Shown here one piece after another: positions 1 to 8,633 of a stretch of 64,000 nt of DNA. Origin of the DNA: JACWAE01 sp963847595 (GTDB lineage Bacteria > Chloroflexota > Dehalococcoidia > SZUA-161); contig CAWKAJ010000002.1 in the NCBI GenBank assembly GCA_963847595.1, positions 1,364,001-1,428,000 of the forward strand, in the 5' to 3' direction. A model generated the notes under the pieces. It had not been told where the DNA came from. It made no database searches and saw only the letters and a list, made by a program, of their open reading frames with translations. The position numbers and the translations under genes are program-made. Numbering within the stretch: the first letter of the stretch is position 1; each line of letters begins with the position of its first letter.

Positions 1-486
1 AAAAAGGGCATCGTTTAAAGCGACATTGCCTCCTCCCACCACCGCAACTACCTGCTCTCTGAAAAATGCACCGTCGCACATGGCGCAATAAGACACCCCT
101 TTACCGATGAACTTCTCCTCGCCCGGCACACCTAACTTGCTATGCTCAGAGCCTCCGGCGATTATCACAGCTTTGGCTTTAAATTGGCCTTCGCTGGTGC
201 TCAGTATCTTTTCGCCTCCGCGAATCTCAATCCCCTGCACTTCAGCGAAAGCAGTTGGCAATCCATATTTTGTTGCCTGTTGAGCTATCAGAGCGCCTAG
301 CTCAGAGCCCGATATCCCCTGCGGAAACCCGGGATAGTTTTCCACCATCTCCGCATTTAATATCTGGCCCCCCAGCCCGGCTTTTTCGATGAGCAAGGCG
401 TCCAATTTCGACCTGGAGGCATATAGGCCGGCGCTCAGCCCGGCAGGGCCGCCGCCTACGATAATCAACTGGTGAGTCCTATCCAC
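1..486 (-). CDS. trxB: Thioredoxin reductase (N-terminal part, runs off the window)
   Basis: FAD/NADPH flavoprotein that reduces thioredoxin in the cytosol. My translation of the minus strand shows the N-terminal FAD-binding GGGPAGLSAGLYA loop, the GGQI motif, the redox-active CAMCDGA site near residue 137 and the following GGGNVALNDALF, the start of the NADPH-binding loop, at the window edge. I chose the GTG start because AGGAG lies about 8 bases upstream. The gene lies directly downstream of thioredoxin on the same strand, so substrate and reductase are probably co-transcribed. The C-terminal half is outside the window. Confidence 0.93.
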   Translation of the reverse strand, partial: MDRTHQLIIVGGGPAGLSAGLYASRSKLDALLIEKAGLGGQILNAEMVENYPGFPQGISGSELGALIAQQATKYGLPTAFAEVQGIEIRGGEKILSTSEGQFKAKAVIIAGGSEHSKLGVPGEEKFIGKGVSYCAMCDGAFFREQVVAVVGGGNVALNDALF

Positions 487-539
487 AGTCGTATCTCCTG
501 CTGGGGATCGATAACTACCAGAGCTGTGGGGTGCTCCGC

Positions 540-872
540 TTAGCCTTTGCCTAGAACAGCATCGAGTTGCTTTTTCAGTTCAGCCTTAGGCCTGAGTCCC
601 ACGATCTGCGTCAGAGGCTTTCCATCCTTGAATATCAACAATGTTGGGATACTGCGCACGCCGTATTCTGTCGCCACCCCCGGATTCTCGTCCACATTCA
701 CTTTGGCGAAACCCACCCGCCCTGCATACTCCCCGGCCAGTTCCTCCACAGCAGGGGCGATAGCACGGCATGGGGCACACCAGGGAGCCCAGAAATCAAC
801 CAAAAAGGGTAACTTAGCCTCGATTACAACATCCTTGAAGCTTTTGTCATCCACTTTAACCGGCTCAGCCAT
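540..872 (-). CDS. trxA: Thioredoxin
   Basis: Small cytosolic dithiol-disulfide oxidoreductase of about 110 residues. The active site WCAPC and the cis-proline loop RSIPT are present, and the length matches the family. An in-frame TTG lies four codons upstream, but a GGAGG five bases before the ATG at 872 makes that ATG the likely start. It is followed by trxB about 54 bp downstream on the same strand, giving a complete thioredoxin system. Confidence 0.96.
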   Translation of the reverse strand: MAEPVKVDDKSFKDVVIEAKLPFLVDFWAPWCAPCRAIAPAVEELAGEYAGRVGFAKVNVDENPGVATEYGVRSIPTLLIFKDGKPLTQIVGLRPKAELKKQLDAVLGKG

Positions 873-969
873 AGATACCTCCAAAATAACTTTAACTCGA
901 TACTTAGACTAACCTCAAAGCTCGGCGGAGATTCCCCGTCTTTTCTTCAGAGACCTTCTTATCTTCAGC

Positions 970-1986
970 CTAGCCCCTCATAGCCTCCACTACCCCCTGC
1001 ACCACCTCCCGTTTTGCAGTAGTTATGGCATTATTTATCGCTTTAGCATTGCTGCGGCCGTGAGCAACAACAACTATACCGTCTACTCCGAGGAGGAGAG
1101 CGCCGCCATACTCCGTATAGTCCAATGTGCTGATAACAGAGTGCAAGATGGGACTGAACACAGCAGCAGCCTCGTTAAGCTTAGGATTACCGTCTACAGC
1201 CTCTTTCAGGGAACGGAGAAGCATTTCACCGAGGCCCTCCCCCATCTTCAGTAGCACGTTGCCCGTGAAGCCATCGGTCACAAGCACATCGGCCACTCCC
1301 CTGGATAGGTCCCTGCCTTCCACATTGCCGATGAAGTTGACCTTGGCTTTCTTCAGCATCTTGTGTGCCTTCTGAACCGTTTTGCAACCCTTGGTCTCCT
1401 CCTCCCCATTTGAAAGCAGACCGATTCTAGGCTCAGGTATACCGAATACCTTCTCCATATAGATGCTGCCCATGTGGGCAAACTGTACCAGCATCTCAGG
1501 TTTACACTCAGCGTTAGCTCCAATGTCGAGGCAGAGGATAGGCCCCACAGGGAAGCCGAAGACAGCGCCTAAGGCAGGACGGCTGACGCCCTTCTTTCTG
1601 CCCAGGGTCAGCGTTGCCTCAGACACCACTGCTCCGGTATTGCCCGCTGAAACAAACGCTGCTGCCTCCCAGCTTTTAACCAGCTCAATCCCGACCACAA
1701 TGGACGAGTCCCTTTTGCTCTTAATCGCCAACACTGGAGGCTCACCCATCTCTATTACCTCATCGGCGTTGACGATACTTATCCCACTGCCAGCATAGCC
1801 ACTTTTTTCTAATTCCTCCTTTATCACATCTTCCGGCCCCAACAACACCAATTCTATGTCACTGTCTTCAGATGCCAATATAGCGCCTTTCACTATCTCC
1901 TGCGGGGCATTGTCACCGCCCATAGCATCCAAAGCAATTCTTATCTTTTTATTATCCGGTTTCTTGACCTCTTTTTTCTTAGCCAC
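970..1986 (-). CDS. plsX: Phosphate acyltransferase PlsX
   Basis: Converts acyl-ACP and phosphate to acyl-phosphate, the first step of PlsX/PlsY phospholipid synthesis; it acts at the inner face of the membrane. The protein (338 aa) starts with a lysine-rich leader and then IRIALDAMGGDNAP, the family's N-terminal signature. GFPVGPILCLDIGANAE and DGFTGNVLLK follow at the expected places. It lies upstream of trxA/trxB on the same strand, about 100 bp apart. A diverged PlsY-like gene is present near 34 kb, not adjacent. Confidence 0.95.
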   Translation of the reverse strand: MAKKKEVKKPDNKKIRIALDAMGGDNAPQEIVKGAILASEDSDIELVLLGPEDVIKEELEKSGYAGSGISIVNADEVIEMGEPPVLAIKSKRDSSIVVGIELVKSWEAAAFVSAGNTGAVVSEATLTLGRKKGVSRPALGAVFGFPVGPILCLDIGANAECKPEMLVQFAHMGSIYMEKVFGIPEPRIGLLSNGEEETKGCKTVQKAHKMLKKAKVNFIGNVEGRDLSRGVADVLVTDGFTGNVLLKMGEGLGEMLLRSLKEAVDGNPKLNEAAAVFSPILHSVISTLDYTEYGGALLLGVDGIVVVAHGRSNAKAINNAITTAKREVVQGVVEAMRG

Positions 1987-2394
1987 TGCCTATCCTTTCT
2001 TCAGGTCGCAGCGCTGTTACCCTAGCAGGCAATTACAAAGCAAGGCCCGCCACAGCCTATGGACTATGTCCTTTATTTGATAATCCGCCCGCCGCTTATG
2101 CATCATATCTAACTCAGCGAATACAGTGCGCTATTCTGCGATATGCAACTGGTTCTTGCCCGAAGCGCTACTCCCAGAAATCTTCAATCCTCATAATTAA
2201 ACCGCAATGTTTGCTCACCTACAAAGCTGCCTGTGCCCACAGCACAAACTCCATTCGTGGCCAAATCGACGACATGCCGTCACGGATGACGGTATGTACG
2301 CCCGGGACATAATAAAGGGCAGCCGCAGCCTAATCGTTTTCGTCCACCTCAGTCAAAATATAGCCCGCTTTCTAGCGGGCTATATTTTGACGCA
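1987..2394. other. Gene-free stretch between plsX and the activator remnant
   Basis: No coding region here has a convincing start, ribosome binding site or recognisable product. The only clear element is the long hairpin at its right end. A promoter for plsX probably lies in this stretch, but I could not identify convincing boxes. Confidence 0.5.
2352..2391. terminator. Strong hairpin, probable (bidirectional) terminator
   Basis: Two perfect 17-base arms (GTCAAAATATAGCCCGC and its complement) surround a 6-base loop. The A/T-rich bases of the stem would give an U-rich tail on either strand. It lies immediately after the stop codon of the truncated activator gene on the minus strand. Confidence 0.7.
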
Positions 2395-2577
2395 TCAACC
2401 ACAGATCCTGACATCGGCGGGAAGTTGCCCCTGAACTCCCCTGAGTCCCTGCCTTCCGGCAGGGACCGGCTTGCCCTGGATACATAGGTAATTGTAGGCG
2501 ATGAGCTCACCACACTCAGTGATAACAACGCACTTGGTAGTCACCGAGCCGACATCAACACCGAGGTAACCGTCCAT
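2395..2577 (-). pseudogene. Truncated BadF/BadG/HgdC-type activator ATPase remnant
   Basis: Only 60 residues remain. The N-terminus MDGYLGVDVGSVTTK is the phosphate-1 loop of the ASKHA-fold activator ATPases that energise 2-hydroxyacyl-CoA dehydratases and benzoyl-CoA reductases, normally about 250 residues or more. After GKPV an insertion containing a GTCCCTGCC/GGCAGGGAC palindrome (2445-2466) encodes out-of-family residues. The native-looking QGQLPADVRICG resumes and then stops at the junction with a long hairpin. The gene is 35 bp downstream of the radical SAM gene on the same strand. It appears broken by repeat insertion and deletion. Confidence 0.75.
2445..2466. repeat. Small palindrome inserted in the activator remnant
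   Basis: GTCCCTGCC and its complement flank TTCC. It is a REP-like hairpin located inside the coding remnant, and it adds codons foreign to the family. Confidence 0.6.
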
Positions 2578-2611
2578 TTCCCCTCTTCGCCGCCTTGAGC
2601 TATCGCCAAGG

Positions 2612-4102
2612 TCACTTGGGCTGTGTTCCCTCTACTTTTTCTCTCTCTTTTCTAGCGGAATACGCTCTCTTTCTCGCCTGAATCTTCTCCGGAGGATGGT
2701 CCATCACCTGCATCCACTTCTCTGCCCAGCCACACTCTTTCTCCCAGATAGGAGCGAACAGCTCCTCGACCTCGCGCGAGTATTTATCCAACCCTTCGCT
2801 CAGTTCAGGATCGGTAAAAGTTCTCTCAGCCTCTTCGTGAGTAGGATAAGCATCCCACCTTTGCAGAGCAGTACGCATTATCTTGGGGTGGTCAATAATG
2901 GGGCAGGGAAGCAGGGTGTTATAACTGAAGGGCTGCATCTCCCTCAACCCCCTGAAGAAGGGCGAGTTCAGAGCCTCAACCAAAGAGCAATTCTTGATAT
3001 TGTGGGTGGCGAAATGTACGAAGATGCACGGCTCGACATCGCCCTTGTGATTGACATGGAAATAGATGCGTCCGCCGTTTATGCAGCCCGCAGTCAGCGG
3101 ACCATCGTTCCAGAAATCGACCATAAGTATGGGTTTTGTCTTTCGAAAGCGATTTACCGCCAGGCGCAATTGGTTTCTTTGCTCGGCTGTCGGCATCAAA
3201 GAAGGATTGGGACCCCGTCCGACAGGGATGTAAAGGAAGTACCAGCCGTACATCGCGCCCCTGTCGATCAAGAGATCCATGAACTTGTCGCTGGTAACAG
3301 CATCGACATTCTCACGGTCCACCATGACGCTGAAGCCGAAGAGGCAACCGGCTTCCCTGAGATTATCCATGGCTTTCATAGCCCTCTCGAAGGCGCCTTT
3401 GCCCCTGCGAGCGTCTGTCTGCTCCTCAAAGCCCTCCAGGCTTATCATAGGCGCTACATTGCCCATGCTGACCAGCATTCTAGCCATCTCCTTGTCAATC
3501 AATGAGCCGTTGGTGTAAGGCTGGAAACAAGCCTTGGGGTGTTCCCTGAATATATCGAGCAAGGGTTTGTAAACAAAAGGCTCGCCCCCGAGTATGGGCA
3601 TGAACTTGATGCCGATTTGCTCAGCCTCGGTAACAACTCGATCGAATACCTCAGGCGGCAGGTCATCGTCCCTGGTGTAGTTTGCTGCGTAGCAGCCGCT
3701 GCACTTGTAGTTGCATCTCATGGTAGGGGAAACCAACATCACAGAAGGAGGGTTGAAGCCGTACTCCTTCCTGATTCTGTCGTATATTTGCTGATCGCGG
3801 AAGAACAGGCTGACTATCATATTCGCCAGATAATTCTTGCGCACTTTGGGATTCAGCCCTTTCAGCACTCTGGTGAGGAAAGGCCCCCCTGGATTGCCTT
3901 CCGCAAGCCAGCTATCGATCCAGGCAGCAATCATCTTCTGGTGCTCCGTCTTGGAAATCCTGCTGAATGTTGCGCTCAAGCGCCGATAATTATTCTCTGA
4001 GGAGTGGCCGAGAAGCATCAATGACTGACTGAGGATGTTTTCGGCGATCTCCCGCTTCAGCTTCCCATAGAGCTCTTTCCCCTGAACCAGGACAGTGCTC
4101 AT
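2612..4102 (-). CDS. Radical SAM protein with C-terminal cysteine-containing domain
   Basis: Iron-sulfur enzyme of about 496 residues using S-adenosylmethionine. The radical SAM cluster motif CNYKCSGCYA lies near residue 130, preceded by VSPTMR and followed by the SAM-binding MPILGGEPF. Additional cysteines in GCINGGRIYF, DVEPCIF and LLPCPII resemble SPASM-like auxiliary cluster ligands, but no fixed pattern is certain. I chose the ATG at 4102 because a G-rich Shine-Dalgarno-like run lies just before it; in-frame starts up to 4153 are possible. The substrate is unknown. The downstream activator ATPase remnant suggests a former two-gene unit. Confidence 0.85.
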   Translation of the reverse strand: MSTVLVQGKELYGKLKREIAENILSQSLMLLGHSSENNYRRLSATFSRISKTEHQKMIAAWIDSWLAEGNPGGPFLTRVLKGLNPKVRKNYLANMIVSLFFRDQQIYDRIRKEYGFNPPSVMLVSPTMRCNYKCSGCYAANYTRDDDLPPEVFDRVVTEAEQIGIKFMPILGGEPFVYKPLLDIFREHPKACFQPYTNGSLIDKEMARMLVSMGNVAPMISLEGFEEQTDARRGKGAFERAMKAMDNLREAGCLFGFSVMVDRENVDAVTSDKFMDLLIDRGAMYGWYFLYIPVGRGPNPSLMPTAEQRNQLRLAVNRFRKTKPILMVDFWNDGPLTAGCINGGRIYFHVNHKGDVEPCIFVHFATHNIKNCSLVEALNSPFFRGLREMQPFSYNTLLPCPIIDHPKIMRTALQRWDAYPTHEEAERTFTDPELSEGLDKYSREVEELFAPIWEKECGWAEKWMQVMDHPPEKIQARKRAYSARKEREKVEGTQPK

Positions 4103-4349
4103 CGCCCCCCTTGAGGAAGACCTTCCCAGTGGCATCGGACCGACTAACCACATGCCTAACTTCTGGGATTCTCCCCCATTCTATCCACCCTTCAAGCGAG
4201 CGTAGCACACTCGTGCAAGAAGCCCCGACCTCCGCTATTGGGACACAGTATAGATAGAAAGGTCGAGCAGGTCAAGCCTTCTAGCCCGCCAAATCAAGCA
4301 CGATTGCCTTACATAGTTATTACATCAAACCTTCAAAGTGAGGAGTGCC

Positions 4350-4715
4350 TCAGCTAACGGCGTTCTCGATATGTTCCAGTCGTGAGACTCTGTTGTTGGG
4401 CCCGAGTTCCACAGCCACAACATCGATACGCCATGATTGTGGCGGCTTGTCATACGCTTGCAGATAGGCATTCGCCAGAGAAATTAGCTTCTCTCTTTTG
4501 GATAAAGTAACCGACTCCTCGGGGGTGCCGAAGGCAGTGTTCTTTTTGGTGCGCACCTCAACAAATACCAGACATTCGCCTTTTTGGACAATTATGTCAA
4601 TCTCACCCTCACGGCAGCGGAAATTCCTCTGAATTATTTTGTAGCCGCGCTTCTTCAGGTAATCTACCGCCAGCTTCTCACCTCTGTCCCCGACATCTTT
4701 ACGCTTTGATGGCAT
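4350..4715 (-). CDS. YraN/UPF0102 family nuclease-like protein
   Basis: A 121-residue protein with the family's restriction-endonuclease-like fold. DRGEKLAVDYLKKRGYKIIQRNFRC is followed by GEIDIIV and VFVEVRTKK, which carry the E-D-ExK metal-site pattern. Length and motif order fit YraN. The family is linked to DNA processing and recombination, but its biochemical role is poorly defined. It stands alone on the minus strand. Confidence 0.9.
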   Translation of the reverse strand: MPSKRKDVGDRGEKLAVDYLKKRGYKIIQRNFRCREGEIDIIVQKGECLVFVEVRTKKNTAFGTPEESVTLSKREKLISLANAYLQAYDKPPQSWRIDVVAVELGPNNRVSRLEHIENAVS

Positions 4716-5137
4716 ATTTCGACCCTACCTCACCTGTTTAACCCACCGTTCTGCGTATTGTAGATGATTATGCCCCCCGGCTCAAGAGGCACCTCATTGC
4801 CGTTTGCATCCAAACTCAGTCTACAGCAGCCAATGGAGCGGTGGTTTCAGTAGTAATGATCACCAAGCCGATACTAATCTCAGCTCAATGTAATTGAATG
4901 GTTAATTTTTTTGTTATTGGCAGTTTCCCGTCTATTTAAGTTATTTTTATGTACTTATTTATTTTTCTTGACTTATTTATTTCTATGTGATATATTAAGA
5001 GCCAAGACCTCTCAAACCGCCACATCATATTGAAGCCTCAAAGCAAGGAATCTTTCGGAGGAGGCGCAGCCATGAGTGTATAGGCAGGAAACTGACGGGT
5101 GCACCAACAATAAAGAAACAGGGCCCAGGAGAAGAAA
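4716..5137 (+). other. AT-rich intergenic region with promoter of the FAD-oxidoreductase cluster
   Basis: No gene is visible. The right part is strongly AT-rich and contains a sigma-70-type promoter at 4968-4996. A transcribed leader of about 130 bases before the first flavoprotein gene contains GGAGG copies, but I see no clear riboswitch. Confidence 0.5.
4968..4996 (+). promoter_or_regulatory. Sigma-70 promoter of the flavoprotein cluster
   Basis: TTGACT and TATATT separated by exactly 17 bases, set in a very AT-rich stretch upstream of the gene at 5138. Confidence 0.75.
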
Positions 5138-6529
5138 ATGGCAAAAAAAGTTGATGCTGTAATAATCGGAGCAGGCCTTAGTGGCTCTGTTCTAGGAGCA
5201 TACCTGGCAAAGGGTGGCCTGAAGACGGTTGTTTTAGAAGCTACAGACCGTATCGGCGGGCCAAAGTTTGGGTCTTACAGCATGAATGGCTTTCGCGCTG
5301 ATCTCACTCATGTCCCAGCTTGGTGTATGACATTTAACGGGGGCGGTGGCTGGTGGGTCAAGGCAGCGCATGAGGTGGGTGCAACCATCACATTTCAATG
5401 TCTGCCAAATGCAGCTTTCCATATTGGAGGCAGAATCATAAAGATGCCCTACTGCACCAGTGGCAACGCATTTCTGAGCTTTATGAAAGAGATGATGCCG
5501 TTTCCGTTACCTGAGTCTACTGAAAACGCGCTAGCAAAGCTCTTTGAGACGGTTCTACATATGCCTGAGGAGCAACTCTGGTCAGAGGAGATGGACACGA
5601 CACCTGCCGAGGTATGGATGGACTCGGTTATAAACGATGAGACAGCCAAGACATTGATGGCAACCCTGTCCGGGATGCAACTCTGTATTCCGCCCGAAAC
5701 CGCCCTAAAAAGTGTAAATGGCCGGATGGTAGCAGGCGGAGCTCTTCTGGCTATTTTCGGCGGCAAGATTAATGTGGTTGGTTTGGTAAATGGAGCCTGC
5801 GATGAGATACCCAAAGGCTTCTGCAAGGTGACAACTGACTATGGTGGTGAAGTATTGCTCAATCACAGGGTGAGCAGAGTGATTGTAGAAGAGGGGCAGG
5901 CAAAAGGTGTAGTCGTTTCCAACAAAGGCAAAGAGGAGACCTACGAGGCGAAGCATGTGATCATTAGCACCGAATATACGGCCTACAAGCGGCTACTCGG
6001 CGAGAACTTGCCACGTCAGTTCGAAAAAACTATTAAAGCTTTTGACGGAATGCCCATAACCTCTCTGGATGTACATTTCGGTCTAAAGCGGCCGGTTCTA
6101 TATCCCTTTTACAATTATCTGGGTTTTGTGTCTGACGCCGGCGAGTTTACGTGCCTTGCTGCCTCTCTTCCGCACTATGACCCGAAGTCCCATCCCGAAG
6201 GGAAGGAGTTGTTGCAACTTCAAACATTCAAGCCGACCCCTGTTTTCAAAAAGCGCTCCAAGGAGGAATGGACTGAAACTATGCTTGACACAGTCGAGAA
6301 GGTGGCTCCCGGAGTAAGATCCGAAATCGAATGGTCTCACGCGACGTCCATTTCTCAACCATTCCACTACCAGTTTGTGCCTGTTACCAAGATTCCATTC
6401 GATTGCCCGGGCATAGCAAATCTCCACTTCACCGGAGATTGTACCCCGGCTCCAGGCCTCACCACTGACCGGGCAGCGGCCTCAGCCATGATTGTCGCTA
6501 AAAAGATATTGAAGTCCAGACGTAAGTAG
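5138..6529 (+). CDS. FAD-dependent oxidoreductase, phytoene-desaturase/amine-oxidase superfamily
   Basis: A 463-residue flavoprotein. The N-terminus VDAVIIGAGLSGSVLGAYLAK is the dinucleotide-binding GxGxxG, followed by VVLEATDRIGG, the acidic residue that binds the FAD ribose. The C-terminal LHFTGDCTPAPG region is the second FAD contact typical of the family. AGGAG precedes the ATG. It heads a cluster with two related flavoproteins. No phytoene synthase or other carotenoid gene is nearby, so a carotenoid role is not supported and the substrate is unknown. Confidence 0.85.
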   Translation: MAKKVDAVIIGAGLSGSVLGAYLAKGGLKTVVLEATDRIGGPKFGSYSMNGFRADLTHVPAWCMTFNGGGGWWVKAAHEVGATITFQCLPNAAFHIGGRIIKMPYCTSGNAFLSFMKEMMPFPLPESTENALAKLFETVLHMPEEQLWSEEMDTTPAEVWMDSVINDETAKTLMATLSGMQLCIPPETALKSVNGRMVAGGALLAIFGGKINVVGLVNGACDEIPKGFCKVTTDYGGEVLLNHRVSRVIVEEGQAKGVVVSNKGKEETYEAKHVIISTEYTAYKRLLGENLPRQFEKTIKAFDGMPITSLDVHFGLKRPVLYPFYNYLGFVSDAGEFTCLAASLPHYDPKSHPEGKELLQLQTFKPTPVFKKRSKEEWTETMLDTVEKVAPGVRSEIEWSHATSISQPFHYQFVPVTKIPFDCPGIANLHFTGDCTPAPGLTTDRAAASAMIVAKKILKSRRK

Positions 6530-6651
6530 ACAGTTAACACAATGAAGTTGAAACAACATATAGTAGGGAGGTGGAAACGATCCTTAAGTGCTTTAGCAGT
6601 CAAAAATATGGGGAAATACAATAACATTAAAAAGGAGGAGGTAAACTTAAA

Positions 6652-8202
6652 ATGCCTGACTATGATGCAATAATGATTGGTGCGAATAACCATACCATGT
6701 GCGCAGCCGCATATCTGGGCAAGGACTTGGGCTATAAGTGCCTGATTCTTGAGAGGCGTCCCTTCGCCGGTGCTGCTGCCATGACCAAAGAGCTCATCCC
6801 CGGGTTCAAGTTCCACTGCGCTGCCACAGGTTACGCAACTACGTTAAGTCCACAGGTAATCAAGGACCTGGATCTCGTCAAGCTCGGTGTGGAGATGATC
6901 GACCTTAACCCCTGGTTGACAGGCTTATTCCCTGACGGGAAGTATGTCAGCGTATATGGAAACCTCGAGGATACCTATCGGGAGTTCGCAAAGTTCTCCA
7001 AGCATGACGCCGACGCCTTTAGGGCGTTCTGGAATAAGTGGAAGAGCCTTGGGGAGCTCATGGGGGCAGCGCTGGATGGTCCCCCTGCACCTTTTAGTGC
7101 TATATCAGGAGCTATGGAGATGGGGCCCGAGTTGCAGGAGATGGTCCGGGACATGATGTTCATAAGCATGAAGAGAAGCCTTGACCAGACGTATGAGAAT
7201 GACTATATCAAGTCTACGTTTTATGCCTGGCTTGAGGGAATGCCCTACCCTCCATCAGGCCCCGGAACCCTGTTAGCCATTGTCGGTCATTTGATCCTCA
7301 CAATACGATGGTGCGTGAACAAAGGCGGCCTTGGCGTGGTCTCCACAGCCTTGGCTAAGGCGGCTGAGAACCACGGGGCGACCATCAAGTTGAACACTGA
7401 GGTCAAGGAGATCCTGGTAAAGGACAATAAGGCTTATGGGGTGAAGTTGGCTAGTGGGGATAAGATCACTGCTTCGATGGTGATCTCCGGTGCTGAGCCA
7501 CAGGTGACACTCCTGGACATGGTCGGAGCAGATCACTTTGACCCGGACTTTGTCCGCAGGACAAAGAACATCTGGTATGAAGCCGCTGGCGTTACGATGA
7601 ACTGGGCTCTAAGCGGTTTGCCGGATTTCAGGATCCCGAGAGAGAAACTGAAGGGCTTTATCGGCATTAGTCCTTCCCTGGAATACTGCGAAAAAGCCTA
7701 CTACGAGCGCGTCATTGGTGAGATTCCGGAAAAGCCTATGATGATCGGGTACGTTCTTTCCGAAATTGACCCGACTCTGGCTCCTCCAGGCAAGCACATC
7801 CTGACGATGTATGCCTATCCCATGCCCTACAAACTGAAGAAGGGCAACTGGGATACTCGGAAGGAAGAGCTGTATGAAAAGGCGCTCAACAACTTAGCAG
7901 AGTACTCTCCCAACCTCAAGCAATTGGTTATTGGACATGGTGGGTTTACGCCACTGGAGCTGGAGAGGGAATTTCACATGACCAACGGTGACCACCAGCA
8001 TGGCTCGATGGAATGGGGCAGTTTGCTTGGCTTCAGGCCGATCATCGGGTGGAATGAACCATACCGTACCCCGATTGCCAACCTTTTCCTCTGCAGTGCG
8101 GCTATGCAATTGACTGGGATCTCAGCTCTTGTGGGTCTTAACGTATCCAAGATGATTATTGAGGATGTGAAGCAAGGAAAGCTGGGGAAGAAAGGGAAGT
8201 AA
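6652..8202 (+). CDS. FAD-dependent oxidoreductase (PYROXD2/CrtI-like), altered GxGxxG
   Basis: A 516-residue homologue of the gene at 8634, sharing long blocks such as ENDYxK, KAAEHxGATIKLNTEVK, TPLELEREF and MGFRPxIGWN with it. A strong GGAGGAGG precedes the ATG. Unusually, the nucleotide-binding loop reads IGANNHTMCAAAYL, losing the second and third glycines of GxGxxG, while the paralogue keeps GGGNHGLT. It may bind FAD differently or act as a non-catalytic partner of its paralogue. Substrate unknown. Confidence 0.82.
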   Translation: MPDYDAIMIGANNHTMCAAAYLGKDLGYKCLILERRPFAGAAAMTKELIPGFKFHCAATGYATTLSPQVIKDLDLVKLGVEMIDLNPWLTGLFPDGKYVSVYGNLEDTYREFAKFSKHDADAFRAFWNKWKSLGELMGAALDGPPAPFSAISGAMEMGPELQEMVRDMMFISMKRSLDQTYENDYIKSTFYAWLEGMPYPPSGPGTLLAIVGHLILTIRWCVNKGGLGVVSTALAKAAENHGATIKLNTEVKEILVKDNKAYGVKLASGDKITASMVISGAEPQVTLLDMVGADHFDPDFVRRTKNIWYEAAGVTMNWALSGLPDFRIPREKLKGFIGISPSLEYCEKAYYERVIGEIPEKPMMIGYVLSEIDPTLAPPGKHILTMYAYPMPYKLKKGNWDTRKEELYEKALNNLAEYSPNLKQLVIGHGGFTPLELEREFHMTNGDHQHGSMEWGSLLGFRPIIGWNEPYRTPIANLFLCSAAMQLTGISALVGLNVSKMIIEDVKQGKLGKKGK

Positions 8203-8224
8203 CAAGCTCGCACATAGGGATTTT

Positions 8225-8263
8225 GCGGGGCCAAATTGCGAAATGCTGCAAACTCGGCCCCGC
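8225..8263 (+). terminator. Hairpin with T-rich tail after the 6652 gene
   Basis: Perfect 8-base arms GCGGGGCC/GGCCCCGC are followed by CCTTTCTT. It may attenuate transcription between the two paralogous flavoprotein genes. Confidence 0.6.
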
Positions 8264-8297
8264 CCTTTCTTAGAAGTGAGCTTTGGAAGGAGGGAAA

Positions 8298-8564
8298 ATG
8301 ACTGCTGAGGATAAAAAGAAGGAAGCTTGTTGCATCGTGTCCGATAAAGGGACTACCATGATGGCCCTGGAGAGTATGGGTCGAGACGGGGACAACATTG
8401 TCATGGTGGGTCGCATGATGGGAGCATGGTCGTCCAAAATGTACATGAGTCCGGAAGACGCGTGGAGAATGGGCGGGATGATGATAAAGAACCGTCAAAT
8501 AATTGGCTACATAATCTCTCTCCCCTTCATACTGCGCAGGCGGCGGAAGGCGAAGAAGGGGTAG
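8298..8564 (+). CDS. Small protein of unknown function (88 aa)
   Basis: GGAGGG lies four bases before the ATG at 8298. The protein is methionine-rich (SKMYMSPEDAWRMGGMMIKN) with two adjacent cysteines near residue 11. A hydrophobic stretch IIGYIISLPFIL runs into a very basic tail RRRRKAKKG, so it could associate with membrane or nucleic acid. It lies between the two paralogous flavoprotein genes on the same strand, 69 bp before the second, and is probably part of their unit. I do not recognise the family. Confidence 0.65.
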   Translation: MTAEDKKKEACCIVSDKGTTMMALESMGRDGDNIVMVGRMMGAWSSKMYMSPEDAWRMGGMMIKNRQIIGYIISLPFILRRRRKAKKG

Positions 8565-8633
8565 CACAAGAAGCCACGATGGTCGCTAGCGCCATACTCA
8601 AATTCCAAATTAGAAAGAGGAGGTAATCTCAAA

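Noticed and set aside
2207..2434. 75-residue plus-strand ORF
   Set aside because: No ribosome site or family; it overlaps the hairpin and the activator remnant.
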